Of a DNA stretch of 64,000 bases, positions 9,365 to 18,812 are shown piece by piece. Under the pieces are notes generated by a model that saw only the letters and a list, made by a program, of their open reading frames with translations, was not told where the DNA came from and ran no database searches. The position numbers and the translations under genes were made by a program. Where the stretch lies: contig PAQI01000010.1 of assembly GCA_002709235.1 (NCBI GenBank), positions 77,672 through 141,671 on the forward strand, read 5' to 3'. The first letter of the stretch is position 1. Each line of letters opens with the position of its first letter. This DNA is from Hirschia sp. GTDB taxonomy: Bacteria; Pseudomonadota; Alphaproteobacteria; Caulobacterales; Hyphomonadaceae.

Positions 9365-9952
9365 TTATGCCTTGGCGAGGTTCTCGTTGGCAAAGTCCCA
9401 GTTGACCAGCTTGCCGAGGAAGGTCTCGATATATTTGGGACGTGCGTTCTGGTAGTCCAGATAGTAAGCGTGCTCCCAGACATCCATGGTCAGGATCGGG
9501 GTGACGCCAGCTTCGGTGATCGGGGTTTCAGCGTTCGGTGTCTTGCGCACTTCAAGCTTGCCGCCCTTGGAAACCAACCAGGCCCAACCGGAACCAAACT
9601 GGGTTGCGCCTGCGGTGGAAAACTCTTCCTTGAACTTGTCGTAGGAACCGAAGTCCTTGTTGATTGCGTCAGCAATTGCACCGGTTGGAGCGCCGCCGCC
9701 ACCTGGCTTCATCGAGTGCCAGAAGAATGTGTGGTTCCAGACCTGGGCTGCGTTGTTGAAAACACCGCCATCGGAGGATTTGATGATGTCCTCAAGCGAT
9801 TTTCCGGCATAGTCTGTGCCTTCGATCATCTTGTTCAGATTGGTTACATAGGCTTGGTGGTGCTTGCCATAGTGAAAGCTGAACGTTTCAGCCGACATCT
9901 CTGGTGCCAGAGCGTCTTGTGCATATGGTAGGGCCGGAAGTTCGAAGGCCAT
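9365..9952 (-). CDS. sodB: Superoxide dismutase [Fe]
   Basis: Dismutates superoxide to hydrogen peroxide and oxygen. The 195-residue protein starts at [10 protein letters not shown] (9952), where GAGGAAA lies just upstream; the longer frame adds 27 unrelated residues. Metal ligands are His27 (FHYGKHH), His74 (VWNHTFFW), Asp157 and His161 ([12 protein letters not shown]). The [14 protein letters not shown] and AWLV segments with Gln69-Val-type context favour iron over manganese, but cambialism cannot be excluded. No signal peptide, so cytoplasmic. It is divergent from the squalene/phytoene-synthase-like gene with a 64-base gap. Confidence 0.95.
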   Translation of the reverse strand: MAFELPALPYAQDALAPEMSAETFSFHYGKHHQAYVTNLNKMIEGTDYAGKSLEDIIKSSDGGVFNNAAQVWNHTFFWHSMKPGGGGAPTGAIADAINKDFGSYDKFKEEFSTAGATQFGSGWAWLVSKGGKLEVRKTPNAETPITEAGVTPILTMDVWEHAYYLDYQNARPKYIETFLGKLVNWDFANENLAKA

Positions 9953-10016
9953 TGTAATTTCCTCTCTTGAGTGGTGAACACATGCGTGAGCAACGCATAG
10001 CGAACATATTGGTTGT

Positions 10017-10703
10017 ATGAAAGACAAGGCCAAGCCTGAATTGGAACTTCCTGTCGAAAATCTCGATTCAATGATCCGTCGCGTCGATGAGGACCGATGG
10101 CTGTCGAGCCGATATGCGGGCCATGAAGGGCGCGCGCGTCTGATGGTGCTATATGCTTTTCAGATAGAATGTGTACGCGCATTGCACATGTCAGAACCCA
10201 TGTTAGGCCATATCCGGCTTCAATGGTGGCGTGAGGCAATCGAGGAGATTGCATCGGGCAAGACTCCAAGACGTCATGATCTCACTTTGGAAATGGCGGG
10301 CCTGATCTCACATACCCCAGAGTTGAGTGGGCTCGCGGCAGATTACCTCGATTTATTCGATGCCCAGATCGATGCTGTCGCTTGTGGCGCTCCAGGTGAT
10401 GATCTGGTGCAGGCCGGTGGTGTGCTAGCGACAATGGCGGGGCTGGTGCTGGACCCTGTTGCCATTTCCCATGCAGCCGCATTGTCGGCATGTGGACGGG
10501 CATATGAAGCGGCACGTATGAAAACGCCAGATGCGGCTGAACGCGTGGAAGCGGCGCGCAAGGTGTTTGCGGATGTTCCAGCAAGTCTCAGCCCGGCGGT
10601 CGCGCATGTGACGCTCGCGCCGAACTATCTCAAGGCTTCACAGCTATCGGCAATCGGCCGCAGATGGCGCATCTTTCTAGCGGTCCTGTCTGGCCGGATC
10701 TGA
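10017..10703 (+). CDS. Squalene/phytoene synthase family protein
   Basis: A 228-residue protein of the all-helical isoprenoid synthase fold. The first active-site region is recognisable as [12 protein letters not shown] (about 23-33), followed by [15 protein letters not shown] and the LQWWREAI motif (69-75). The second Asp-rich motif that squalene and phytoene synthases need is not evident, so head-to-head prenyl transfer is doubtful. Members of this short, degenerate group are common next to secDF in alphaproteobacteria and resemble the mitochondrial complex I assembly factor NDUFAF6; that role is inference. No pathway genes are nearby. Confidence 0.8.
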   Translation: MKDKAKPELELPVENLDSMIRRVDEDRWLSSRYAGHEGRARLMVLYAFQIECVRALHMSEPMLGHIRLQWWREAIEEIASGKTPRRHDLTLEMAGLISHTPELSGLAADYLDLFDAQIDAVACGAPGDDLVQAGGVLATMAGLVLDPVAISHAAALSACGRAYEAARMKTPDAAERVEAARKVFADVPASLSPAVAHVTLAPNYLKASQLSAIGRRWRIFLAVLSGRI

Positions 10704-10724
10704 TCAGCTGGCTTCACTGTGGGA

Positions 10725-11165
10725 TCAGCAATCGCCGGTCCATTTCGACGTTAATTCTCCGCTGACGCTCATGGCACCTTGACCGGGAATCGAACCGTTC
10801 ATCTGGAATGTGCCGGAGCCCTTTTTCTTGTCAGCTGACAGGATGAAATCCATAGATCCGGTCATCGCCATACCGTTCTGATTGCAGGCCATGTCGAAGC
10901 TGAGCGAGGTTGCGGATGATTTTACATTGCTGGTGGTGCAGCCGGATTCGGTCAGTTTCTCAGGAGAAAAAACAGCATCTTCAGGGGCGACGCATTCAGT
11001 GCGTGTCTGGGTTTGTGCGGGCATGGCCATGTCCTGACCATTCATCTGCATGGTCATGGTAATGACGTTCTGGCTTTGCCAGTTTCCAGGTTTGATCGTC
11101 AGTTCATCGGCGAAGGCGGGGCTGGTTATGGCAATTGCAAAGATTGCCGCGGTCATGAGTTTCAC
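10725..11165 (-). CDS. DUF3617 family periplasmic protein
   Basis: A 146-residue exported protein. The start codon is GTG at 11165 with GGAGA seven bases upstream. A signal peptide ends near SPAFA|DELTIKPGNW. The mature part opens with the KPGNWQSQNVITM segment and contains two cysteines in TECVAPEDAV and ESGCTTSN plus a late one in DMACNQ and the terminal GDC, the cysteine pattern typical of DUF3617 proteins of alphaproteobacteria. The function of the family is unknown. It sits alone between two unrelated genes. Confidence 0.85.
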   Translation of the reverse strand: MKLMTAAIFAIAITSPAFADELTIKPGNWQSQNVITMTMQMNGQDMAMPAQTQTRTECVAPEDAVFSPEKLTESGCTTSNVKSSATSLSFDMACNQNGMAMTGSMDFILSADKKKGSGTFQMNGSIPGQGAMSVSGELTSKWTGDC

Positions 11166-11274
11166 TGTGCGTCTCCACTATCTATGGGGCGATATTAAGC
11201 GTTGAGCGTCCGATTGTCAGCTGACAGTCTCAATCCGGCAGAATTTCGGCAGATCGCAAAGAGTGGTCAGGAAA

Positions 11275-12276
11275 TCACTTATCGCGTGTGATTATGCCGT
11301 GGCATGCGCGTTCATCGACGCGCAATCGAGGGGGACCACTGATAAAGTCTTCTGGGGCATACAGGATTTTTTCCCGCGCCGAATCCAGAATGGTGGGGTG
11401 AATATAGCTGGCTTTTGCAATGGCTGGTGTGTTTCCGAGCCGTGTTGATGCAGCTTCGCATAGAGCCTTGAGGCTAGGAGGAGTTTCAGTGCTGCGGCGA
11501 TAGACACGCGCGGCTGCCACACTGCCTGCCCAGGTCCTGAAATGCTTGGCAGTATATCTGTCATTAAACAGGTCATGCAGGAAATCATTGACCAGAGTGG
11601 GGGTAATCGTACGGCTCGGTAGATCGAACAGATGAGGGCCTTCAAGGTCCATGACCTGTTCGAGGGCATCATGCAGGTCCTGATCCTGAAGTTCGACATG
11701 ACGTGGTTTGCCGCCTTTGCCTATGAAGTCGATCTCAATGACCTCTGCCCCAAGCGTGATGTTGGAAGCGCGCAGGGTTGTGGCACCCAGTGCGCCTGAA
11801 CTTTGCGCATAGCGAGGTGATCCGATCCGAAGCGCACCTTCATCAAGCAACTTGACGATAGCGGCGAGCGCAATCAGTTCGGTGTCTTCTGAACTGCGGA
11901 GTATCCGTTTGATGCGCGCGCGAACACGGGGCAGGTTTTCGCTGAAATTGACGAGACAGTCGAATTTGTGTGCGTCACGACCTTCGATCCAGTCAGGGTG
12001 GTAGATATATTGTCTGCGCCCGGCATCGTCTTCGCCAAAGGCCTGAATATGCGCGCTCGGTGAACGCGCGATCCAGACATTCTTCCAATTCGGAGGAATG
12101 GCCAGCCTGCGACAACGCCTTGCATGCGCTTCTGACACGATCTGGCCGTCGGGTTGGTGGAAGCTCCACCCCTTGCCACGCCGACAGCGCGTAATACCTG
12201 GTCCATCAGTGCGCGTTTCCGTCAGTCCCAATGCGGTAGGCGTAACCGTGCGCGAAAGTGTGAGTGGTGTGTCCAT
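11275..12276 (-). CDS. DNA topoisomerase IB (poxvirus/eukaryote-like)
   Basis: Relaxes supercoils by transient single-strand cleavage with a 3'-phosphotyrosyl link. The 333-residue protein has the bacterial TopIB layout: an N-terminal beta domain with IPPNWKNVWI (60-69), then the tyrosine-recombinase-like catalytic domain. Likely active-site residues are Arg150 (ALRIGSPRYA), Lys187 (FIGKGGK), Arg247 (KHFRTWAGS) and nucleophile Tyr291 (AKASYIHP). Length is normal. It is a non-essential topoisomerase scattered through alphaproteobacteria. The gene is monocistronic and divergent from recO. Confidence 0.95.
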   Translation of the reverse strand: MDTPLTLSRTVTPTALGLTETRTDGPGITRCRRGKGWSFHQPDGQIVSEAHARRCRRLAIPPNWKNVWIARSPSAHIQAFGEDDAGRRQYIYHPDWIEGRDAHKFDCLVNFSENLPRVRARIKRILRSSEDTELIALAAIVKLLDEGALRIGSPRYAQSSGALGATTLRASNITLGAEVIEIDFIGKGGKPRHVELQDQDLHDALEQVMDLEGPHLFDLPSRTITPTLVNDFLHDLFNDRYTAKHFRTWAGSVAAARVYRRSTETPPSLKALCEAASTRLGNTPAIAKASYIHPTILDSAREKILYAPEDFISGPPRLRVDERACHGIITRDK

Positions 12277-12370
12277 TCTCCTTCTACTCGCCAGTTTGAA
12301 TGAGGTTCCCCAAGGCGAATTGAAATGAATGTCTTCTCAGCAGGTCTCGTGCGCGATAACGCTTTTATCC

Positions 12371-13123
12371 ATGGCAGAATGGACCGACAGTGGAATCGTT
12401 ATCGGGGTGCGCCGTTTTGGTGAGACCGATGTGATCCTTGACGCACTGACCCCTGAGCGGGGGCGGGTGCGCGGGCTGGTCTATGGCGGGATATCACGCA
12501 AGAAGCGTGCGGCGCTGGAGCCGGGCAATACGCTGCGGCTGGAATGGCGCGCGCGGTCGGCGGACAATCTGGGGCATTTTGCGGTGGCTGAGCCCGAAAT
12601 TGAGCGGGCCAGCCGGATGATGGCTGATCCGCTGGCGCTGAGTGGGCTGGCGGCGGTCTGCGATATCTTGCGCGAGGCTTTGAGTGAGAGCGAGGCCAAG
12701 CCGGGGCTGTATGAGGCGACCGAAGTGTTGCTGTCATCCTTTGGTGATGCTGACATCTGGCCGGCGATCTTCATCCGCTGGGAGCTGGGCCTGCTATCGC
12801 TGACGGGCTATGGGCTTAATCTGGATCGCTGTGCTGTGACCGGAGGCAATGATGGGCTCACCCATGTATCGCCGCGCACAGGGCGGGCGGTGAGAGGATC
12901 GGAAGCTGAGGACTATCTGCACAAGCTCTTGGTGTTGCCCGGTTTCCTGACCGATTCATCCGCACCTGCCACGCCGGATGCCGTCGGGCATGGTTTCAGG
13001 CTGACGGGATATTTTCTCAAGCGTCGCCTGTTTGCCGAGATGAACAAGGATGCGCCCGAGGCGCGGTATATGATGCTGGAGCGACTGGAGCGCGCTGGGC
13101 GGTTGGTGGCAGCTGGCGGTTAG
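12371..13123 (+). CDS. recO: DNA repair protein RecO
   Basis: Mediator that loads RecA on SSB-coated single-stranded DNA with RecR in gap repair. The 250-residue protein starts at MAEWTDSGIVIGVRRFGE (12371), the usual RecO N-terminus; a longer frame from 12329 adds unrelated residues. The OB-fold segment TPERGRVRGLVYGGISRKKRAALEP (roughly 20-45) and the LALSGLAAVCDILREAL helix are typical. Length is normal. In many alphaproteobacteria recO precedes parC, as here, though a methyltransferase gene on the other strand lies between them. Confidence 0.95.
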   Translation: MAEWTDSGIVIGVRRFGETDVILDALTPERGRVRGLVYGGISRKKRAALEPGNTLRLEWRARSADNLGHFAVAEPEIERASRMMADPLALSGLAAVCDILREALSESEAKPGLYEATEVLLSSFGDADIWPAIFIRWELGLLSLTGYGLNLDRCAVTGGNDGLTHVSPRTGRAVRGSEAEDYLHKLLVLPGFLTDSSAPATPDAVGHGFRLTGYFLKRRLFAEMNKDAPEARYMMLERLERAGRLVAAGG

Positions 13124-13228
13124 TTGCCTTGGTCCGAGTTGGGGCCTGCTTGTCGTTGAGAATGAGAAGGGTCGGTGCTGAGTAAACGTCATTCCGGCCA
13201 AGCGGCATAGTCGTGCGGATACCGGAAC

Positions 13229-13933
13229 CTATTTCGCCGCATACCATGCCCGGATAAAGAAATTCTGGAAGAAACGTATCGGCAGATCGAAACCAGCAGA
13301 TCTCATGAATCCTTCAGTGACTTCCGGTGTTTCAATGCTGAGTACATTGCGGAGCATATAGGGCAGTTTTTCCAGGGATTCAGGCGAGCCACCCATCAGT
13401 TTCTGGATTTGTGTCCAGTTCTTGAGGAGGAGCGGGAAATCGGGTGCGTCCGGGTCAAAGCTGATCTCACTGCTGACAAGCATCCCGCCCGGTTTGAGGC
13501 GTTCAATGATGTTTGAATAATATGGCGCGCGGTCTTCACGCGGAATGAAATGCGCCACCATCAGGCTGAGGATTGCATCAAATTCCGGTGCGGCTGTGAC
13601 ATCCTGCACATAACCATCTACCAAATCGCAGCGATCAGACAGGCCCGCTTCGGCGATGCGTTTGCGACATTTGTCCAACATGGGGGAAGATGGATCGGCG
13701 GCGGTAAAGTGCCACTCAGGATGCAAACCCGCCAAAGTGAGGATTTCAGCGCCAGTGCCTGCGCCAATACAAAGGATGCGTGCATTCCGCGGCAGATCTT
13801 CCAGTATGAGGTTCACCTGAAAATGCAAAGATTGCATCATGATGGCGAGATTGGCATTTCGCGCGTCATAATGTTCCGCCATGTTCCGATCAAAGAAGGT
13901 CTCGATTGGTGGCTTGCCTGTCGCAGTGGTCAT
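13229..13933 (-). CDS. Class I SAM-dependent methyltransferase
   Basis: A 234-residue methyltransferase. The start at 13933 (MTTATGKPP) is chosen because GAAGGAC lies six bases upstream; a longer frame adds eight residues. Motif I is ILCIGAGTGAEILTLA, the acidic motif II ends in FTAADPSS, and motif post-I/III is EFDAILSLMVAHFIPREDR. It resembles small-molecule methyltransferases (UbiE/CmoA-like fold) but nothing identifies the substrate. A perfect 14-base palindrome resembling a Zur box lies about 50 bases upstream, which suggests zinc-responsive control. It is convergent with recO. Confidence 0.85.
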   Translation of the reverse strand: MTTATGKPPIETFFDRNMAEHYDARNANLAIMMQSLHFQVNLILEDLPRNARILCIGAGTGAEILTLAGLHPEWHFTAADPSSPMLDKCRKRIAEAGLSDRCDLVDGYVQDVTAAPEFDAILSLMVAHFIPREDRAPYYSNIIERLKPGGMLVSSEISFDPDAPDFPLLLKNWTQIQKLMGGSPESLEKLPYMLRNVLSIETPEVTEGFMRSAGFDLPIRFFQNFFIRAWYAAK

Positions 13934-14349
13934 GGAATGTCCTTCAGGGTCTCTCAAACAAACATAGGAAACATATAGATTGGTATGTTATAACATAACT
14001 TTTTATTGCCCAATGCGCAATCATCTCAAAGGACATATCGCCCCTGAGATCGTAGGAAGCGGCCGAAACGAGGTCGATGATGCTGGAAAGACTGAAGCCT
14101 GATCGGATACTGGGGTATCCTGGTGCTTGATCTTCCTTTCGAGCGCTCCGGCGAAAGCTTGATCGCAACTCTTGTGGGTAATGCGGGGTCTTTTGGTCCA
14201 CATCGGGAGCGGCCAGATATTGTGGAAGACTGAAATTCGCGTTTGACCTCGTCCCTGTCATTAACTTTATATCCGCCGGGGCTGGCAACATCCCTACGAC
14301 TCCGGCTAACCAGACTGGTCAGCGCGCAGAATGAAGACGAGTAGCCCAT
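13934..14349. other. 416-base intergenic region between methyltransferase gene and parC
   Basis: Divergent promoter region. It contains the palindrome at 13984-13997. The remainder has short open frames on both strands, none with a convincing start site or recognisable product, and no hairpin terminator or RNA gene that I can see. Confidence 0.6.
13984..13997. promoter_or_regulatory. Perfect palindrome TATGTTATAACATA, Zur-box-like
   Basis: The 14 bases are an exact inverted repeat. The core ATGTTATAACAT matches the core of alphaproteobacterial zinc uptake regulator (Zur) sites. It is centred about 57 bases upstream of the methyltransferase start and far (about 360 bases) from parC. Confidence 0.5.
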
Positions 14350-16608
14350 ATGAGCGACGATCAAATCTCAGGCGACAAGGATGACGGCATCATTGAAGAG
14401 CCGATGTCCGAAGCGCTGTCCAAGCGCTATCTGGCCTATGCGTTGTCGACGATTACCAGCCGGGCGCTGCCGGATGTGCGCGACGGGCTGAAGCCGGTAC
14501 ACCGGCGCATTCTCTACGCAATGCGGCTGTTGAAGCTGGACCCGGAATCGGCGTTCAAGAAATCTGCGCGTGTGGTCGGGGACGTGATCGGTAAGTATCA
14601 CCCGCATGGTGATGCCTCCATCTATGACGCGATGGTGCGCCTGGCGCAGGACTTCAACGTTCGTTTCCCGCTGGTCGATGGGCAGGGCAATTTCGGTAAT
14701 ATTGACGGCGATAGTGCAGCGGCCATGCGGTATACGGAAAGCCGTCTGACCAAGGCCGCCGAGCTGTTGCTGGATGGGCTGGATGAGGATGCGGTTGATT
14801 TTCGGCCCACATATGATGGTGGCGATGAAGAGCCGGTCGTCATGCCCGCGGGCTATCCCAATTTGCTGGCGAACGGGTCATCGGGGATTGCCGTGGGGAT
14901 GGCGACGTCCATCCCGCCTCACAATGCGGCTGAATGTATCGATGCGGCAGTTTATCTGATCGACAATCCGCGTGCCGAGACGTCCGAACTGATCAAGATC
15001 ATGCCTGGCCCCGATTTCCCGACGGGCGGTGAGATCGTGGAGGATGAGGCGTCGATCCTGCAATCCTATGAGACGGGGCGTGGCGGCTTTCGTCTGCGCT
15101 GTAAATGGCATGTTGAGGATATCGGACGCGGACAGTGGCGGATTGTCGTCACTGAAATTCCCTATCAGGTGCAAAAATCCAAGCTGATCGAGCGTTTGGC
15201 CGAGCTGATCGAGACTCGCAAGGCTCCCTTGCTGGCGGATGTGATGGATGAGAGCGCGGAGGATATCCGCGTGGTATTGGAGCCACGCGCTCGCACGGTG
15301 GACCCGGATGTGCTGATGGCCAGCCTTTACAAGCTGTCAGATCTGGAAAACCGGTTCTCGCTGAACATGAATGTGCTCGATCACGGTGTGCCCAAAGTGA
15401 TGGGCCTGCGCGAAGTGCTCAAGGCATTTCTGGAGCACCGCCGTGAAGTGGTTGTGCGGCGTGCGCAGTTTCGTTTGGACAAGATCGAAAAGCGTCTTCA
15501 CATCCTTGAAGGCTATCTGAAAGCCTACATCAATATCGATGAGGTGATCCGCATCATCCGGTTCGAGGATCATCCCAAGGAAGAATTGATGAAGACATTC
15601 GACCTGACCGAGATTCAGGCCGAAGCCATCCTCAATATGCGCCTGCGTGCCTTGCGCAAGCTGGAGGAAATGGAGATCCGCGGCGAGCATGACAAGCTTT
15701 CCGCAGAGCGCGACAAGCTGGTTCAGCTGATCGGTTCGACCGCGCGCCAATTGACCGAAGTGAAACGCCAGCTGGCTGCTGCGCGCGGCGTATTCGATCC
15801 GGCCAGCGATCTTGGCCGTCGCCGCACGCTCTTTGGTATTGCCAAGGAAGTGGACGAAGCGGCCGCTCTGGAAGCGCTGGTGCCCAAGGAGCCAATCACC
15901 GTTGTGCTCTCGCAAATGGGCTGGATCCGCGCACTTAAGGGGCACAATCAGGCGCTGGACAAGGTCAAGTTCAAGGAAGGCGACGACCTGCTGTTCTGCA
16001 TTGAATGCATGACGACAGACAAGGTTGTGCTGCTGGCGTCGGGCGGCAAGGCCTTCACATTCGGGGCGGACAAACTGCCCGGTGGTCGCGGGCATGGCGA
16101 ACCGATCCGGCTGTCGATCGACCTGCCGGAGGACGAGGAAATCATCGACATGATTTCGCCCAAGCCGGACCTCAAGCGCCTTGTGGCGTCTCAGGGCGGC
16201 TATGGATTTGTCGTGCTGGAAACCGAACTGATTTCGCAAAAGCGTGGTGGCCGTGTGGTGATGAACCCGGCATCTGGCGACCGTTTCATGATGGCGCGGC
16301 CGGTGTCGGGCGATCAGGTGGCGGTGATTGGCGACAATCGCAAGCTGTTGATCTTTCCGCTTGAAGAACTGCCGGAAATGTCACGCGGCAAGGGCGTCAA
16401 GCTGCAAAACTACAAGCGTGGCGGGCTGGTGAACGAAAATCTGGCAGATGTGAAGACATTCGCCGAGGAAGAAGGTCTTAGCTGGACCGATACGGGCGGG
16501 CGCAATATCTCATTGCCCGACTGGAAAGACTGGGTCGGTAAACGGGCTGCTGCGGGCAAACTGGCACCAAAGGGTTTCAACCGGTCGGGACGGTTTGTGG
16601 GATCGTAA
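14350..16608 (+). CDS. parC: DNA topoisomerase IV subunit A
   Basis: Decatenates daughter chromosomes together with ParE. The 752-residue protein has the GyrA/ParC breakage-reunion domain with [20 protein letters not shown], the [13 protein letters not shown] loop and catalytic Tyr128 (AMRYTESRL). A tower/coiled-coil follows around 440-490, and the C-terminal part carries degenerate beta-pinwheel blades. The GyrA box is absent and the length fits ParC. Ala89 occupies the position of E. coli ParC Ser80, the main quinolone contact. No SD-like sequence stronger than GACGAG precedes the ATG. Confidence 0.96.
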   Translation: MSDDQISGDKDDGIIEEPMSEALSKRYLAYALSTITSRALPDVRDGLKPVHRRILYAMRLLKLDPESAFKKSARVVGDVIGKYHPHGDASIYDAMVRLAQDFNVRFPLVDGQGNFGNIDGDSAAAMRYTESRLTKAAELLLDGLDEDAVDFRPTYDGGDEEPVVMPAGYPNLLANGSSGIAVGMATSIPPHNAAECIDAAVYLIDNPRAETSELIKIMPGPDFPTGGEIVEDEASILQSYETGRGGFRLRCKWHVEDIGRGQWRIVVTEIPYQVQKSKLIERLAELIETRKAPLLADVMDESAEDIRVVLEPRARTVDPDVLMASLYKLSDLENRFSLNMNVLDHGVPKVMGLREVLKAFLEHRREVVVRRAQFRLDKIEKRLHILEGYLKAYINIDEVIRIIRFEDHPKEELMKTFDLTEIQAEAILNMRLRALRKLEEMEIRGEHDKLSAERDKLVQLIGSTARQLTEVKRQLAAARGVFDPASDLGRRRTLFGIAKEVDEAAALEALVPKEPITVVLSQMGWIRALKGHNQALDKVKFKEGDDLLFCIECMTTDKVVLLASGGKAFTFGADKLPGGRGHGEPIRLSIDLPEDEEIIDMISPKPDLKRLVASQGGYGFVVLETELISQKRGGRVVMNPASGDRFMMARPVSGDQVAVIGDNRKLLIFPLEELPEMSRGKGVKLQNYKRGGLVNENLADVKTFAEEEGLSWTDTGGRNISLPDWKDWVGKRAAAGKLAPKGFNRSGRFVGS

Positions 16609-16682
16609 GAGCGGCTTGTTCTGGCAAGCTGTCGATTGTCAGGCCGGGTGGCTGACGTGATTTGAAGCGATGAGGGCGGGCA

Positions 16683-17963
16683 ATGAAGATGATGAACCCG
16701 ATTGCAATGGTCCTTGTTGCCATTGCGTTGGCGGCGTGCGCGACGACCTCCGGCGAACCGGTTTCCGAGAGCGCGACCCATCAAACCGTCGCTGAGCAGG
16801 CCGAGCCCGTAACGATCCTGATCTCCATTGATGGATTTCACCCGGATTATCTCGCCACGGGCCTTACGCCGACATTGTCACGCCTGGCCAGTGAAGGGGC
16901 GAGCGGTCCGATGCGGGCGTCTTTTCCGACAAAGACATTCCCCAATCACTGGACATTGGTGACAGGGCTGGTGCCTGATCAGCATGGTATTGTCGCGAAC
17001 CGAATGCAGGATGCGGAGCGCCCCGGAGAGGTGTTCACGATGAGCACGGTGGACCCCTGGTGGTGGAGTGATGCCAAGCCGATCTGGATTGAAGCCGAAG
17101 AAGCGGGCATTCGGTCTGCATCCATGTTCTGGCCCGGATCAGCCGTGGCCTGGGGCGGGACCACGCAGCGCTATGGGCCGATCATGGATGGTGAAATGGC
17201 GCAGGACTGGGTGCCGTTCAGCATGCAGTTTGGCAATACACAGCGTGTGAACACCGTACTCGACTGGTTGCGGCGGCCGAAAGATATCCGCCCGGCCTTT
17301 GTGACGCTCTATTTCGATACGGTCGACAGTGCCGGGCATGGCGGTGGTATTGAGGGCGAGCAGATCGACGCGGCGCTGCGTGATATTGATGCGCATATCG
17401 CGATGCTGACGACGGGTCTCGATGAACTCGGGATCAGCGCCAATCTGGTGATCACCTCCGATCATGGCATGGCACCGACAAGTTCAGAGCGCGTGATCGC
17501 AATAGATGAAGTGCTGGAAGATGGCACATACCGGATGGTTGAAAGCGGTGCCTATGCCACTTTCGAAGCTACTGAAGGCCAGACTGAAGCGCTCGAAACA
17601 GCCCTGTTGGCCGAGCATCCGCATATGGAATGCTGGCGCAAGGCAGAGATTCCGGCGCGGTTCGAATATGGGTCGCACCCGCGCATCCCCCCTTATTTCT
17701 GCCTGCCTGAAACCGGATGGAGTGTAGCGAAGACACGCTCGGATGCGGTGTGGACTGGCGGGGGGCACGGCTATGACCCATTTGATCCAGCCATGAAATC
17801 GTTATTTATTGCGCATGGCCCGGCATTTCAGGCGGATGGCCATGTCGAGGAATTCCAGAATACGGCGATAACGCCATTGCTGCGTTTGTTGATCGGCTTG
17901 AGCAATCCGCCTGAGGGTGAAGCAGCCTTGAGCGCCTTTACCGGCGTGATGGTCGCTGAATGA
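16683..17963 (+). CDS. Lipoprotein alkaline-phosphatase-superfamily phosphodiesterase / nucleotide pyrophosphatase
   Basis: A 426-residue lipoprotein: lipobox ALAAC with Cys19. The catalytic domain belongs to the type I phosphodiesterase/nucleotide pyrophosphatase (NPP) group. Asp50 in LISIDGFHPDYL binds zinc, and Thr85 in FPTKTFPNH is the nucleophile. Further metal ligands lie in LYFDTVDSAGH, ITSDHGM and GGHGYDP. Length matches bacterial NPPs. It presumably hydrolyses phosphodiester or pyrophosphate bonds of nucleotides in the periplasm. The gene follows parC by 74 bases and precedes lemA by about 150, with no functional link apparent. Confidence 0.93.
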   Translation: MKMMNPIAMVLVAIALAACATTSGEPVSESATHQTVAEQAEPVTILISIDGFHPDYLATGLTPTLSRLASEGASGPMRASFPTKTFPNHWTLVTGLVPDQHGIVANRMQDAERPGEVFTMSTVDPWWWSDAKPIWIEAEEAGIRSASMFWPGSAVAWGGTTQRYGPIMDGEMAQDWVPFSMQFGNTQRVNTVLDWLRRPKDIRPAFVTLYFDTVDSAGHGGGIEGEQIDAALRDIDAHIAMLTTGLDELGISANLVITSDHGMAPTSSERVIAIDEVLEDGTYRMVESGAYATFEATEGQTEALETALLAEHPHMECWRKAEIPARFEYGSHPRIPPYFCLPETGWSVAKTRSDAVWTGGGHGYDPFDPAMKSLFIAHGPAFQADGHVEEFQNTAITPLLRLLIGLSNPPEGEAALSAFTGVMVAE

Positions 17964-18115
17964 GGCAAGACGCGTGGCGCGGCAGGCAAATCTGCGCCCG
18001 GGCGCTTAAACAGCAACGGAAAGTTTGCACCCTGATCCAAACCGGGTAATCTGGGATTTGAAGAGGCTGCCGCAGGGGCGGGCAGAGCCGTGATATACGG
18101 CAAGAGGGATATTAC

Positions 18116-18676
18116 ATGAATCCGCTATTCATCATGCTGGGCGTGATCGTTGTTCTCGTGCTGGTGCTCGTGGGCATCTATAACGGTCTCGTTGCGAAAC
18201 GTCAGACCTGCCGGGAAGCCTTTGCAGGGATCGATGTCCAGCTCAAGCAGCGCCAGAACCTGATCCCCAATCTGGTGGAAACAGTCAAAGGCTATGCCAG
18301 CCATGAACAGGAAACGCTGGATCAGGTGATCGCAGCACGTAACGCCGCCATAAACGCCAGCGGCCCCACAGCAACGGGCCAGGCAGAAGGCATGCTGACC
18401 GGGGCACTGGGCAAGCTGTTTGCGCTGGCAGAGAGCTATCCTGACCTCAAGGCCAATACCAATTTCCTGCAATTGCAGCAGGAATTGTCCAGTATCGAAG
18501 ACAAGGTCGCGGCTGCACGTCGATTCTACAATTCTGCGGTCGCTGACTACAACACGGCGATCGAGCAGTTTCCGGCGGCCATGTTTGCTGGCGGATTCGG
18601 ATTTGAACCGCGCGACTTCTTTGATGTTGGTGAGGACCGTGCGGCATTGTCGAGCGTGCCGGATGTGAAATTCTGA
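18116..18676 (+). CDS. lemA: LemA family protein
   Basis: A 186-residue protein with one N-terminal membrane helix (about 5-27) and a long helical-bundle domain. The family signature is clear: YNGLVAKRQTCREAFAGIDVQLKQRQNLIPNLVETVKGYASHE region, ARRFYNSAVADYNTAIEQFP, and the C-terminal FEPRDFFDV. LemA proteins are often encoded beside TPM-domain (YgcG) proteins or proteases, but neither is present here; the next gene encodes a DUF805 protein. The cellular role is unsettled. Confidence 0.96.
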   Translation: MNPLFIMLGVIVVLVLVLVGIYNGLVAKRQTCREAFAGIDVQLKQRQNLIPNLVETVKGYASHEQETLDQVIAARNAAINASGPTATGQAEGMLTGALGKLFALAESYPDLKANTNFLQLQQELSSIEDKVAAARRFYNSAVADYNTAIEQFPAAMFAGGFGFEPRDFFDVGEDRAALSSVPDVKF

Positions 18677-18812
18677 GCTGATTTACCGTTAATCCCGATT
18701 TTAGGCAGACCGGCTGATTTCAAACCAGGATTCAGTGTGACCTTCACGACTTTCCCATAAACTCAGAAGGCTGGAGGCTCAGATCTCCGACTGTTTGGGG
18801 AGGGGAACGCTC

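Noticed and set aside
13944-14291. 115-residue minus-strand frame and a 36-codon plus-strand GTG frame (14123-14233) upstream of parC
   Set aside because: Neither has a ribosome site or family resemblance, and the first covers the palindrome at 13984.
15337-16239. Long minus-strand frame opposite parC
   Set aside because: Antisense shadow of a conserved gene; the sequence has no domain and follows the codon bias of parC.
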